This document shows, in pieces, positions 24,713-33,841 of a stretch of 64,000 nucleotides of DNA. How positions within the stretch are numbered: the stretch's first letter is position 1; every line of letters begins with the position of its first letter. Under the pieces are notes generated by a model, which was not told the DNA's origin, searched no databases, and was given only the letters and a program-made list of their open reading frames with translations. Made by a program: the position numbers and the translations under genes. The DNA is from Desulfurellales bacterium (GTDB lineage Bacteria > Campylobacterota_A > Desulfurellia > Desulfurellales > Hippeaceae): contig JALWEJ010000079.1 in assembly GCA_027014115.1 (NCBI GenBank), positions 1 through 64,000 of the forward strand, in the 5' to 3' direction.

Positions 24713-25467
24713 CAGTTTTCCTTCTTTGTTGAGAAGATGTAGGCTATGCCTATACTGATAATATATAGAAATACAAGCGGTCCTGCCATAAGAAACTGCG
24801 TAAACACATCAGGTGGCGTCAAGACTGCAGCGGTTATAAATATCAGAAGTAGTGCATAATCAAATCTTTTAAGCAAATCCTTTGCATTTATTATACCCAT
24901 TCTTGAAAGAATTAAAGATATGATTGGAAGTTCAAAAATGAGTCCGAAAGCCGTAAGCATTCTTAAAAAAAGCGACATATACTGTTTTATGCTTGGCATT
25001 GCCGAAAGCTCTGCACCACCGTATCGAAGTAGGAATTTAAAACCTATTGGCAGAACAATTTTGTATGCAAACAAAACTCCTGATACAAAAAACAGACTAA
25101 AGAAAAAAACAAAAGGCAGAGCGAATTTTTTTTCGCTTTCCTTTAATCCGGGTTTTACAAACAGCCATATTTGATAAAATGTAAACGGTATACTTATGAT
25201 TATACCCGCAACAAGTGCGGCTTCGAGTCTAACCCAAAAGGCTTCAGTAACACCTGTAAATATTATTTTACTACCGTGAGGCAGTGACTGTTTAAGCGGA
25301 GCTATGGCAAGGTTTATAATTTGTTCTGAATATGAGTATGTAGCAGCAATACCGACAGCTATACCGCCTATAATCCATAGAAGCCTTATTCTTAGCTCTT
25401 CTATATGTTCGAGTATGTTCATCTCATCTGCATTTTTTTTATTTTTTCTTATCATCTTCCTCTTCAA
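24712..25467 (-). CDS. tatC: Sec-independent translocase subunit TatC
   Basis: Receptor for twin-arginine signal peptides in the inner membrane, working with TatA/TatB. Six transmembrane segments are visible, with the conserved ILEHIEELRIRLL N-terminal block and FWVRLEAALVAG. The 251-residue start overlaps tatB by 29 bases. ATGs at codons 5 and 16 are alternative starts, and codon 16 would begin with the conserved block. Tat exports folded cofactor proteins, which fits the molybdenum-cofactor genes upstream. Confidence 0.93.
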   Translation of the reverse strand: MKRKMIRKNKKNADEMNILEHIEELRIRLLWIIGGIAVGIAATYSYSEQIINLAIAPLKQSLPHGSKIIFTGVTEAFWVRLEAALVAGIIISIPFTFYQIWLFVKPGLKESEKKFALPFVFFFSLFFVSGVLFAYKIVLPIGFKFLLRYGGAELSAMPSIKQYMSLFLRMLTAFGLIFELPIISLILSRMGIINAKDLLKRFDYALLLIFITAAVLTPPDVFTQFLMAGPLVFLYIISIGIAYIFSTKKEN

Positions 25468-25678
25468 TTATATCCTTCCATTTTTGCTCTATGTCTTTTT
25501 TTATGTTTACATCATCTATATCTTCTTCAATTTCTTTTTTTGCTTCATTTACGGCATCCATAAAGCTTTTATATATTTTTGCAGCACCCTTTAAAATTTC
25601 AGGGAGTCTTTTTGGACCAACTATCATTAAAGCTACAATAATTATGACTATTAACTCAGAACTACCGATAGACAACAT
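25439..25678 (-). CDS. tatB: TatA/TatB-type translocase component
   Basis: A 79-residue protein with one N-terminal membrane helix beginning GSSELIVIIIVALMIVGPKRLPE, the Glu and Gly-Pro hinge of the TatA/B family, then an amphipathic helix and an acidic-basic tail. The Glu in the membrane helix and tatB-tatC order favour TatB. The start at 25678 is chosen since AGGAG lies 6-7 bases upstream; an ATG two codons earlier sits on top of that site. Confidence 0.85.
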   Translation of the reverse strand: MLSIGSSELIVIIIVALMIVGPKRLPEILKGAAKIYKSFMDAVNEAKKEIEEDIDDVNIKKDIEQKWKDIIEEEDDKKK

Positions 25679-25714
25679 AAACATTCTCCTTTTTTCGCTC
25701 ACACAAGTTAATAA

Positions 25715-25737
25715 AAGTTTGTCTATTTGTCAAACTT
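25715..25737. repeat. Short perfect inverted repeat in the tatB / AIM24 divergent gap
   Basis: AAGTTTG (25715-25721) and CAAACTT (25731-25737) pair over 7 bp around a 9-base loop. It lies just upstream of the AIM24-gene promoter and of tatB. It could be an operator; there is no T-run to make it a terminator. Confidence 0.3.
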
Positions 25738-25743
25738 CTTTGA

Positions 25744-25773
25744 TTGACAGATTGGATGTTTTGCCCATATAAT
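25744..25773 (+). promoter_or_regulatory. Sigma-70-type promoter for the AIM24-family gene
   Basis: Perfect TTGACA (25744-25749), 18-base spacer and perfect TATAAT (25768-25773). The predicted start near 25780 leaves a leader of about 23 bases containing GAGAGGTG before the ATG at 25803. Confidence 0.75.
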
Positions 25774-25802
25774 GATTAAAATACATTGTTGAGAGGTGAA
25801 TT

Positions 25803-26588
25803 ATGAGATGTCACGAGGTTGATTATGAAATTATAGGCGATGATATGCAGATTGTGGAGATTGAACTTGACCCAAATGAAACGGTTATTGCAGAAGCCGG
25901 TGCTATGAACTATATGGAAGAGGGTATTGTGTTTGAGGCAAAACTTGGGGACGGTTCTGAGGTAGATGAGGGATTTTTCGGAAAAATACTAAATGCCGGA
26001 AAAAGGGCGATGGCTCAGGAATCGATATTTATGACACACTTTACAAATATGGGAAGCGGCAAAAAACGGGTGGCTTTTGCAGCTCCTTATCCTGGAAAAA
26101 TAATACCGGTAGATTTATCAAAATTCGGTGAGGTCATTTACTGTCAAAAGGATGCCTTTTTGTGTGCTGCACTCGGCACCAAGATAGATATAGCATTCAA
26201 CAGACGCCTCGGTGTTGGTTTTTTTGGCGGTGAGGGTTTTATTTTGGAAAAACTTATGGGTGACGGAATGGTATTTATACATGCAGGAGGAACAATTGTT
26301 AAGAAGGAACTGCATGGTGAAACCCTGCGTGTTGATACAGGCTGTCTTGTTGCTTTTGGCGAGGGCATAGACTACAGTATTGAAAGAAACGGCGGCTTGA
26401 AGTCTATGTTGTTTAGCGGTGAGGGACTGTTTCTGGCAACCCTTAGAGGTCATGGGACGGTGTATCTCCAGAGTCTGCCTTTTTCAAGACTTGCTGACAG
26501 GATAATTGAGAGTGCTCCAAAACTGTTGGGCTCACAAAAAGGAGAGGGTTCTGTTCTTGGGGGATTCGGCAGGTTGTTTGAAGATTAG
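25803..26588 (+). CDS. AIM24 / TIGR00266-family protein
   Basis: A 261-residue soluble protein of the AIM24 (DUF124) family, a beta-rich tryptophan-RNA-binding-attenuator-like fold found in bacteria and mitochondria with no settled function. Conserved features are the N-terminal [17 protein letters not shown] start, [12 protein letters not shown], a glycine-rich hinge [14 protein letters not shown] and the C-terminal [19 protein letters not shown] (shown partly: SGEGLF and GTVYLQ), ending in [10 protein letters not shown]. It is monocistronic or leads the following permease gene. Confidence 0.85.
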   Translation: MRCHEVDYEIIGDDMQIVEIELDPNETVIAEAGAMNYMEEGIVFEAKLGDGSEVDEGFFGKILNAGKRAMAQESIFMTHFTNMGSGKKRVAFAAPYPGKIIPVDLSKFGEVIYCQKDAFLCAALGTKIDIAFNRRLGVGFFGGEGFILEKLMGDGMVFIHAGGTIVKKELHGETLRVDTGCLVAFGEGIDYSIERNGGLKSMLFSGEGLFLATLRGHGTVYLQSLPFSRLADRIIESAPKLLGSQKGEGSVLGGFGRLFED

Positions 26589-26668
26589 ATAGTTGTTTTT
26601 TGTTTTATAAATATATGTGTTTGTGGTAATGTAGATTTGTTTGAAAATTATCTGCAGGGAGAGAGTTT

Positions 26669-27688
26669 GTGAGAATAAACTTTATTAATATTGCACTCTT
26701 TGTTTTTTCCGTAATATTTTTTATTATCATGCTGCCTTTCTGGAAGGCTTTTATTTGGGGTGTGACTCTTGCGATTGTTTTTTATCCTTTATACAAAAGA
26801 TTGAATGTTTATATAAAAAGACCGACGCTGTCTACTTTTGCAACTGTTATAATAATACTTATTGTTATAGCTTTACCCATAACAGTTGCGGTATTTATAA
26901 CCGTTAATGAAACCGAAAAGTTTATAAATAACATAGATACTATAAAGAGTGCATTTCAAGGTGTTATTGCAAAAATTAACACCATCTCCCACCTTAAACT
27001 GCTTGCGCCCTGGATTGATAAGATAGATGACAATCTGTTTATGGTTTTGAAAAATACGGGCATATTGATAACAAAGAATGTGGGTGTTTTGTTTTCTTCA
27101 ACATATAGTATACTGGCAAATTTTGTTTTTTCTTTTATAATAACATTTTATTTAATTAAAGATAAAGATAGGTTTATAAACTACCTTGCTCCTATAATAA
27201 ACGATAGAGAGAGTTTTGAGCGTATTATAAAATCTGTTGAGATAAGTATAAATGCAACCGTTCTCGGCGGTGTTGCTACGGCTTTTATACAGGGTATTGT
27301 AGGTTCCGTAGGTTTTTTGATTGTCGGTTTAAACGCCTTTTTTATGTGGATGTTTCTGATAGCTCTTTTTTCTTTTGTTCCACTTGTAGGAACAGCTATT
27401 ATTTGGATTCCTGCTGCTGTTTATCTTTTGATAAAAGGCAGTTATCTTGCAGGGATTTTTATGTTTGTGTGGGGCGTTGTTGCGATAGGTATGGTTGATA
27501 ACTATGTAAGACCCATGATTATAGGAAGTAAAATCAATATACACCCGATGATACTCTTTTTTGGAATAATAGGTGCGATAGTTGTTTTTGGTCCTATTGG
27601 AATTATTGTCGGACCTGTTGCTTTGTCTGTTATTGATGCTTTGGTTAGGGTTTATATAGAACATGGTAAAATTCAGAAAAAATCCTGA
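26669..27688 (+). CDS. AI-2E family (PerM/UPF0118) membrane permease
   Basis: A 339-residue polytopic membrane protein with about eight hydrophobic segments and the family C-terminal block FVPLVGTAIIWIPAAVYL and VDNYVRPMIIG. Members include autoinducer-2 exporters and Na/H antiporter-like proteins; the substrate here is unknown. It starts at GTG with GGGAGAGAG upstream. The ClC gene follows two bases after its stop, so the two are probably co-translated. Confidence 0.85.
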   Translation: MRINFINIALFVFSVIFFIIMLPFWKAFIWGVTLAIVFYPLYKRLNVYIKRPTLSTFATVIIILIVIALPITVAVFITVNETEKFINNIDTIKSAFQGVIAKINTISHLKLLAPWIDKIDDNLFMVLKNTGILITKNVGVLFSSTYSILANFVFSFIITFYLIKDKDRFINYLAPIINDRESFERIIKSVEISINATVLGGVATAFIQGIVGSVGFLIVGLNAFFMWMFLIALFSFVPLVGTAIIWIPAAVYLLIKGSYLAGIFMFVWGVVAIGMVDNYVRPMIIGSKINIHPMILFFGIIGAIVVFGPIGIIVGPVALSVIDALVRVYIEHGKIQKKS

Positions 27689-27690
27689 TT

Positions 27691-28989
27691 ATGCAGAGTT
27701 TTGATATTAAAAATAAAACAATCAACTGCAAAAATTCCGTTGAATGTATAGGGTTAAACTGGATAGCTGTTATTCGATATCTTTTTAAATGGATTCCATT
27801 TTCTATGATTGTTGGTGTTGTTGTCGGCTGTGTTGCTGCCGGTTTTGATTATTTATTGGTTGTTTTTAATGCTCTGCTTGTATCAAACGGCTATATTTTG
27901 CATCTGTTTCCTTTTTTTGTGGCTGTTGTAACAGGTATTATAATATCAAATGACGAAAAGGTTGCAGGAGCAGGAATTGCTTATATATTAAGCAATATAA
28001 ACGAAACCATAGGGTTGAAAACTTTTTTATTAAAAATTGCTGCAAGTTTTATGGCTCTTTCTGGTGTATTTATAGCAGGAAGAGAAGGTCCATCATTCTT
28101 TATGGGTTCTTCCATATCGTCCTATCTATCAAAATTTTTCAATATTGAGGAAAATTTTAAAGATTATGTTGTTTTAATAGGCGCTGCCGCTTTTACATCT
28201 GCACTCCTTAAGGCGCCTCTTGGTGCTGCGATTTTTGCATTGGAGATTAGATATGTCTCGGATATGGACTACAAATCCTTTCCTCAGACACTTATAGCAT
28301 CTATTTTGAGCTACATGGTTTTTTCATATTTTAGAGGAGCTCACACGCTTATAACTCTTAATGGTGTGAGAAGTTGGCATATAGGTGTTTTGCCTTATCT
28401 TATGCTGCTTGGCGTTGTTGTATCATTTTTTGTTTATCTGTTTGTAATGCTTTATAATTTTTCACTGTGTCTATCGGGTTACATAAAGCCGTTTTATAGA
28501 CCTATTGTTGGTGTTGTCTTGGCAGTTCCCATTATTTATATACTTTTTGAAAAAGACATTTTTGGTATATTGTCGGTATCTGTGAATTATCAAGCACTAA
28601 ATTTTCTTGTTCAAACACAAATATCTGTTGTTACATCTTTAGTGTACATATTTTCCATAATTTTGCTTATTAGCTTAACAATAGGTTTTGGAATATCAGG
28701 CGGTCTTGTTTTGCCAAACCTTTTAATAGGAGCATTTATAGGAAATATATTCGGGTCAATGTTTCCTGCAGATTTTGTTATATTTACCATATCAGGCATG
28801 GCAGCTATGCTTGCAGCAAGTGCAAAAACACCAATAGCTGCAATTGTTTTGATGCTTGAAATAAGTGCATCGGATTTGGTTATACCTATAACCGCTGCTG
28901 TTATGGTGAGTTATCTTTTTACATTCGGTATAAATATATATGCGTCTCAAAAATCTTGCAGGATTATATCATCAGACAACATATATTGA
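27691..28989 (+). CDS. ClC-family chloride channel or chloride/proton antiporter
   Basis: A 432-residue membrane protein with 10 or more hydrophobic segments. The GREGPS motif with the gating glutamate is intact, and so is AAAFTSALLKAPLGAAIFALE. The GSGIP chloride motif is replaced by VAGAGIAY, so the pore Ser is lost, and the C-terminal half keeps GFGISGGLVLPNLLIGA (GxFxP analogue). No cytosolic CBS domains follow. It acts in the inner membrane, probably in ion or pH balance. Confidence 0.88.
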   Translation: MQSFDIKNKTINCKNSVECIGLNWIAVIRYLFKWIPFSMIVGVVVGCVAAGFDYLLVVFNALLVSNGYILHLFPFFVAVVTGIIISNDEKVAGAGIAYILSNINETIGLKTFLLKIAASFMALSGVFIAGREGPSFFMGSSISSYLSKFFNIEENFKDYVVLIGAAAFTSALLKAPLGAAIFALEIRYVSDMDYKSFPQTLIASILSYMVFSYFRGAHTLITLNGVRSWHIGVLPYLMLLGVVVSFFVYLFVMLYNFSLCLSGYIKPFYRPIVGVVLAVPIIYILFEKDIFGILSVSVNYQALNFLVQTQISVVTSLVYIFSIILLISLTIGFGISGGLVLPNLLIGAFIGNIFGSMFPADFVIFTISGMAAMLAASAKTPIAAIVLMLEISASDLVIPITAAVMVSYLFTFGINIYASQKSCRIISSDNIY

Positions 28990-29014
28990 CTTAAGAGGTA
29001 AGCTTTTATACTAT
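28986..29014 (+). promoter_or_regulatory. Sigma-70-type promoter for yggS (and flhAFG)
   Basis: TTGACT (28986-28991), 17-base spacer and TACTAT (29009-29014). The -35 overlaps the ClC stop codon. The -10 sits in the loop of an inverted repeat GCTTTTA/TAAAAGC (29002-29008 with 29015-29021), which may act as an operator. Confidence 0.6.
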
Positions 29015-29039
29015 TAAAAGCCAAAAAACGGAGGTATCG

Positions 29040-29717
29040 ATGAGTTCGGTTTGCGATAATATTAAAAATTTGAGAAAAACCATAGAATCAATAAACAAAA
29101 ATGCCAAACTTATGGCTGTATCAAAAACTTTTGGATATGATAAGGTAAAAGAGGCATACTCTTGTGGGCAGCGGTTGTTTGGTGAAAACAGGGTTCAAGA
29201 AGCTATAGAAAAGATAGAGCTATCCAAAAAAGATAAGCTTGATATAGAATGGCATTTGATAGGGCATCTGCAGAAAAACAAGTCAAAAAAAGCCGTTTTC
29301 TATTTTGATTGTATTGAGTCGGTAGATTCTCTTGAGCTTGCCGAAAGAATTGATACATATTCAAAAGAATATAATAAAATGATGGATGTTATGCTTGAGG
29401 TAAATATAGCAAAAGAAGAGCAAAAATACGGATTTTTGGAAGAAAAATTGATGGATAGTATTAAAAATATACTTGAACTTGAAAATATCAATGTTGTCGG
29501 ATTGATGAGCGTTGCCCCTATATCTGAAAACCCTGAGGATATACGCTGGGTTTTTAAAAGACTGCATGAGCTGGCTTTGTATATAAACAAAAGCTATAAT
29601 GCCAACATCAAAGAGCTGTCCATGGGTATGAGTGCAGATTATAAGGCTGCACTGCAGGAGGGCTCTACTATTGTCAGAATAGGTAGAGGTATATTTGGAG
29701 AAAGAGACTATTCTTAA
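29040..29717 (+). CDS. yggS: YggS-family PLP-homeostasis protein
   Basis: A 225-residue PLP-binding TIM barrel of the YggS/PLPBP family, which keeps free pyridoxal phosphate and amino-acid pools in balance and has no known catalytic activity. The PLP lysine is in LMAVSKTF. The FGENRVQEA and WHLIGHLQKNK blocks, LSMGMSADYKAAL and VRIGRGIFGER are all intact. CGGAGG precedes the ATG. It directly precedes flhA, whose ribosome site overlaps the yggS stop. Confidence 0.93.
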   Translation: MSSVCDNIKNLRKTIESINKNAKLMAVSKTFGYDKVKEAYSCGQRLFGENRVQEAIEKIELSKKDKLDIEWHLIGHLQKNKSKKAVFYFDCIESVDSLELAERIDTYSKEYNKMMDVMLEVNIAKEEQKYGFLEEKLMDSIKNILELENINVVGLMSVAPISENPEDIRWVFKRLHELALYINKSYNANIKELSMGMSADYKAALQEGSTIVRIGRGIFGERDYS

Positions 29718-29733
29718 AAAGGCGGTCGGTTAG

Positions 29734-31800
29734 ATAGAAAAAGCAATAAAATTAAGCGATTTTAGCGTAATTATAGCAGTTTTAGTTATATTAACGGTCT
29801 TGGTAATACCGCTTCCGGGATTTATTATCGATTTTTTGGTGTCCACGTCTTTTGCCCTTTCACTTTTGATTTTTTTTGTTGGTATGTATGTAAAAAAACC
29901 GCTTGATTTTTCCACATTTCCTTCTCTTTTGCTTGGTGTTACGCTTTTTAGATTGTCTCTTAATGTTGCAACAACAAGGGCAATTCTTCTAAAGGGAGGA
30001 GAGAGTGCAGATGCTGCTGGAAAAATGATAAAAACATTCGGATATTTTGTTGTGGGTGGAAATTATGTTGTGGGTTTGGTTGTTTTTGCCATTTTGGTTA
30101 TCATAAACTTTATTGTTATCACAAAAGGTGCAGGCAGGGTTGCAGAGGTTGCAGCAAGATTTACACTCGATGCAATGCCCGGAAAGCAGATGAGTATTGA
30201 TGCTGATTTGAATGCCGGGCTTATAGATGAAAATGAGGCAAGAAGAAGAAGAGAAGAAATAGCAAAACAGGCAGATTTTTATGGGGCAATGGACGGTGCA
30301 TCCAAGTTTGTAAGAGGTGATGCTATAGCAGGACTGCTCATTACGGCAATTAACATACTCGGCGGAATTGTTATAGGGGTTATGCAGTTTCACCTTCCTT
30401 TATCTGAGGCTGCAAGCAGGTATACCGTTTTGACAATAGGTGACGGACTGGTCAGTCAGCTGCCTGCTTTAACCGTATCAACAGCAGCGGGCATTATTAT
30501 AACAAGGAGTTCCGAAGAATCTGAATTATCAATCAATATAATGAATCAGATAGTCAAACAGTATCAGGTTTTGTACATTACAGCTTTGGTTGTTATGATA
30601 ATGGCTTTTGTGCCAGGTATGCCAACATTTAACCTCTTGCTTTTGGCTGCAATTTTGTCTGCCATTGCATACAGTGTAGCTGCAAGCAGAAAGAAACAGG
30701 AAGAAGAAAAACTTGTAGAAGAAGAGGCTGAAAGTTTGGCTGAACCGCAGGAAGAGATTACAACGGAGGATATTGAAGAATCCATAAAGATAGATATGCT
30801 TGAATTAAAAATCGGATACGGTCTTATCGGTTTTGTTGATGATAAAAGCGGAACAGGTGATTTGTTAAAGAGAATTAAGCTAATGCGTAAACAGATAGCA
30901 ATGGAACTTGGCGTTATTGTTCCTTCCATTAGAATAAGGGATGATTTGAATCTCGATAGAAACGAATATGTTTTTTTGGTTAAGGGTATTGAAATAGCAC
31001 GTTACAATGTTTATCCGGACAGCTTTTTGGCAATGAAACCCGGTGGTGTGGGAGACTTGGCGGGTATAGAAACAAAAGAGCCGGCATTTGGACTGCCTGC
31101 CGTTTGGATAGATGCAAAAGATAAAACAGATGCTGTTATTAAAGGTTATACGGTTGTTGACCCTGTTACTGTTGTGATTACACACATTACGGAATTGATT
31201 AGAACGCATATTCATGATATATTTACAAGACAGGATGCAAGCATGCTGCTTGATTCCATAAAAGAAGACTACCCGAAGGTTATTGAAGAGCTTATGCAGC
31301 AGTTGTCTTTGGGTAATATTCATAGGATACTAAAGAATTTGCTTCAGGAGGGTGTACCCATTAGAGATATGGTTACAATTGCGGAAACTTTATCCGATTA
31401 TGCACCGTATGTAAAAGATATTGATATGCTGACAGAATATGTGAGGGCTGCCTTATCTCACCATATCAGCAATAAATATAAAAGTGAAAATAATGTTATC
31501 AATGTCATTACTTTGGGAAGTAATGTTGACGGCATCATAAATGCAAATATAAAAGAGCAGGGCGGTATGAGTTATCTCGATTTACCGTCTAATATCTCCG
31601 AAGAATTGTTGAATAAAGTTCAAGAGGTTGTCGGCAGTGTTGCAGAAAGCGGTATGGAGCCTATAATATTGACATCACCCAAAGTTAGGAGATTTTTTAA
31701 ATCGTTTATAGAGCGGTTTCTGCCTAAGGTTCCTGTTTTGTCGTTTTCGGAGATTGCAGACAATGTGGAAATCAGAAGTGTTGGAACAATTGAATTATGA
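29734..31800 (+). CDS. flhA: Flagellar export gate protein FlhA, apparently starting at ATA
   Basis: Core membrane component of the flagellar type III export gate: eight N-terminal transmembrane segments, then a cytoplasmic domain that docks chaperone-substrate complexes. GKQMSIDADLNAGLI, the RRRREE-like loop and DFYGAMDGASKFVRGDAIAG are the canonical FHIPEP block (quoted in part). The first possible ordinary start is TTG at 29800, but family homology (LSDFSVIIAVLVILTVLV before IPLPGFIID) continues upstream to ATA at 29734, directly after an in-frame TAG. AAGGCGG lies 8 bases before that ATA. From there the length is 688, normal for FlhA. The stop overlaps flhF as ATGA. Confidence 0.92.
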   Translation: MEKAIKLSDFSVIIAVLVILTVLVIPLPGFIIDFLVSTSFALSLLIFFVGMYVKKPLDFSTFPSLLLGVTLFRLSLNVATTRAILLKGGESADAAGKMIKTFGYFVVGGNYVVGLVVFAILVIINFIVITKGAGRVAEVAARFTLDAMPGKQMSIDADLNAGLIDENEARRRREEIAKQADFYGAMDGASKFVRGDAIAGLLITAINILGGIVIGVMQFHLPLSEAASRYTVLTIGDGLVSQLPALTVSTAAGIIITRSSEESELSINIMNQIVKQYQVLYITALVVMIMAFVPGMPTFNLLLLAAILSAIAYSVAASRKKQEEEKLVEEEAESLAEPQEEITTEDIEESIKIDMLELKIGYGLIGFVDDKSGTGDLLKRIKLMRKQIAMELGVIVPSIRIRDDLNLDRNEYVFLVKGIEIARYNVYPDSFLAMKPGGVGDLAGIETKEPAFGLPAVWIDAKDKTDAVIKGYTVVDPVTVVITHITELIRTHIHDIFTRQDASMLLDSIKEDYPKVIEELMQQLSLGNIHRILKNLLQEGVPIRDMVTIAETLSDYAPYVKDIDMLTEYVRAALSHHISNKYKSENNVINVITLGSNVDGIINANIKEQGGMSYLDLPSNISEELLNKVQEVVGSVAESGMEPIILTSPKVRRFFKSFIERFLPKVPVLSFSEIADNVEIRSVGTIEL

Positions 31801-32999
31801 TAGTTAAAACATACAGAGCAAGAAGTATACGAGAAGCCATACTTAAAATAAAACAGGATCTGGGTGAAGATGCCGTTATAGTATCAACAAAGAAAATATC
31901 AAAAAATTCTATATTCTCATTCTTTAAAAAAGAGATGGTGGAGGTTACTGCGGCTGTTGACAATAAACCAACCTCTGCGCCTCAAGCTTCATTTAAATCT
32001 GTTGCCAATAAATATATGCCAAAGGGAAAAACTCCATCAAAAAAAATAGAGAAGGATACGGCGCTTGAAGAGAGAATTAAGAGACTCGAAAAGCTTGTTG
32101 TAAATGCCGGAAAGGAAAATTTGCAGAAAATTGTTGAGGATATAAAATACGATTTAAATGATCTAAAGAGTGCTATTAACTATGCAAAAAAGGAAACGGA
32201 TATTGATTTGTCAAAGCTGCCTCTTGGTATGCATAAATATTTTAATTATATGTGTGATGTAGGGATAAGTAAAAAATATGCCTACAAACTTTCTCTTGCT
32301 TTATATAATAATATAGACAAAAACAAATTACCTGACGATACCTATGTAAAGGAATATCTATCTGTTGTCATTTCTCAATTTTTTAGATTAAACAGATTGA
32401 GTAAAAAGGGTATGGTGCTTGTTGGTCCAACCGGTGTTGGTAAAACCACAACCCTTGCAAAGCTTGCGGCAATATACAAACTTAAACTCAATAAAAATAT
32501 TGGCGTAATAACAACAGATACATACAGAATCGGTGCTGTCGATCAACTGTTGAGTTATGCGAAGATTATGGATATACCGGCTGTTGTGAGTATTACAAAG
32601 GATGATTTTATATCGGCAATGAAAGATTTTCAGGATATGGATACTGTATTTGTTGACACAGTTGGAAGAAGTCCTAATGATATAAAAAGATTGAGTGAAA
32701 TTTTCGCCATGTTTGGAGATGTGCATAATAGTTTGAATATTTCCCTTGTTGTTGCCGTAAATACTAAAGAGAGCGACTGCTTTGACGTATATGAGCGGTT
32801 TTCAAGGCTGCCCATTGATGATTTGATATTTACAAAAATAGATGAAACAAGTACACCGGGGACGATGCTGAACATGGCTGTAAAACTAAAAAAAGCAATT
32901 TCTTATGTTTCATTCGGTCAAGATGTTCCCGAGGATATAATGGAGGCAGAGCCTCTAAAGGTGTCATCTTTAATTGTAAAGGGGTATAAAAATGGCTGA
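31797..32999 (+). CDS. flhF: Flagellar biosynthesis GTPase FlhF
   Basis: An SRP-type GTPase that sets flagellar position and number at the pole. The N-terminal KTYRARSIREAILKIKQDLG block, the variable linker (about 50-120), and the NG domain are visible. The P-loop VGPTGVGKTTT is near residues 208-216, followed by TTDTYRIGAVDQL and VDTVGRS (Val where Ala is usual in DTAGRS). The 400-residue length is typical. It overlaps flhA and flhG, forming flhA-flhF-flhG. Confidence 0.95.
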   Translation: MIVKTYRARSIREAILKIKQDLGEDAVIVSTKKISKNSIFSFFKKEMVEVTAAVDNKPTSAPQASFKSVANKYMPKGKTPSKKIEKDTALEERIKRLEKLVVNAGKENLQKIVEDIKYDLNDLKSAINYAKKETDIDLSKLPLGMHKYFNYMCDVGISKKYAYKLSLALYNNIDKNKLPDDTYVKEYLSVVISQFFRLNRLSKKGMVLVGPTGVGKTTTLAKLAAIYKLKLNKNIGVITTDTYRIGAVDQLLSYAKIMDIPAVVSITKDDFISAMKDFQDMDTVFVDTVGRSPNDIKRLSEIFAMFGDVHNSLNISLVVAVNTKESDCFDVYERFSRLPIDDLIFTKIDETSTPGTMLNMAVKLKKAISYVSFGQDVPEDIMEAEPLKVSSLIVKGYKNG

Positions 33000-33840
33000 T
33001 CAGGCTGATAAATTGAGAAAGATGGTTGATGAGAAAAAAAAGACAAAATACAGAGCAATAGCACTCACAAGCGGAAAAGGTGGTGTTGGTAAAACCAATA
33101 TAGTTGTAAATGTAGCTTACCTACTGTCAACAATAGGAAAGAAGGTGATGGTTTTTGATGCAGATTTAGGGCTTGCAAATGTTGATATACTGATGGGCAT
33201 AAAAACCAAGTATTCTCTTCTTGATGTTATCAAAAACGGCAAAAAAATGAGTGATATTATTGTAAAGGTAAATGATAACTTTAGCATAATACCGGCAGGA
33301 AGCGGGGTTGAAGAAATAGCAAACATAACAGAGCCTATCTTTACAAAAATAAAAGATGAGCTTGCTTATGTGATAAAAGATGTTGATATACTTTTAATAG
33401 ATACAGGAGCCGGAATATCAAAAAAGGTGACATTTTTTTTGAAAAACACAGAAGAGATTGTTGTTATTGCAACACCTGAGCCAACGTCTATAGCTGATGC
33501 CTATGCTATGATTAAGATTATGTCAACAAATTATAATAAAGAAAATATTAAGATATTTGTAAATATGGCAAAAAATGAGCTTGAGGCTCAATCCATAGCC
33601 AACAATTTGAATAATATATGTAAAAAATTTTTAAAAAAGGAATTTAAGATTATTGGTTATGCCCTAAATGACAAAAAATTGCCTGTTTCTGTCAAACGAC
33701 AGAAGCTTATTGCGCAAACAAACCCAAACAGTGTGTTTTCTGTTTCTATGAAAAAGATGATAAACAATCTGTTTAAAGAAAATATAAAAGTAAACGAAAA
33801 TCCTATAGCAAGATTTTTTGCTTCTATTTTTGGAGGTTAA
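32992..33840 (+). CDS. flhG: MinD-like flagellar number regulator FlhG
   Basis: A 282-residue MinD/ParA ATPase (FlhG, FleN, YlxH) that limits flagellar number and stimulates FlhF GTPase. The N-terminal basic-Gln segment contacts FlhF. The deviant Walker A is SGKGGVGKTN, with FDADLGLANVDILMG following and LLIDTGAGI as Walker B. A C-terminal amphipathic stretch (NPIARFFASIFGG) fits membrane attachment. It overlaps flhF by eight bases. Confidence 0.94.
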   Translation: MADQADKLRKMVDEKKKTKYRAIALTSGKGGVGKTNIVVNVAYLLSTIGKKVMVFDADLGLANVDILMGIKTKYSLLDVIKNGKKMSDIIVKVNDNFSIIPAGSGVEEIANITEPIFTKIKDELAYVIKDVDILLIDTGAGISKKVTFFLKNTEEIVVIATPEPTSIADAYAMIKIMSTNYNKENIKIFVNMAKNELEAQSIANNLNNICKKFLKKEFKIIGYALNDKKLPVSVKRQKLIAQTNPNSVFSVSMKKMINNLFKENIKVNENPIARFFASIFGG

Positions 33841-33841
33841 T

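Noticed and set aside
29717-29800. Frameshift near the flhA start hiding an ordinary start codon
   Set aside because: The family-like N-terminus runs unbroken in one frame to ATA 29734; other frames offer no ATG/GTG with matching sequence.
29989-30393. 134-codon antisense frame inside flhA
   Set aside because: Composition and position are those of a shadow of the conserved FlhA frame; no start signals.
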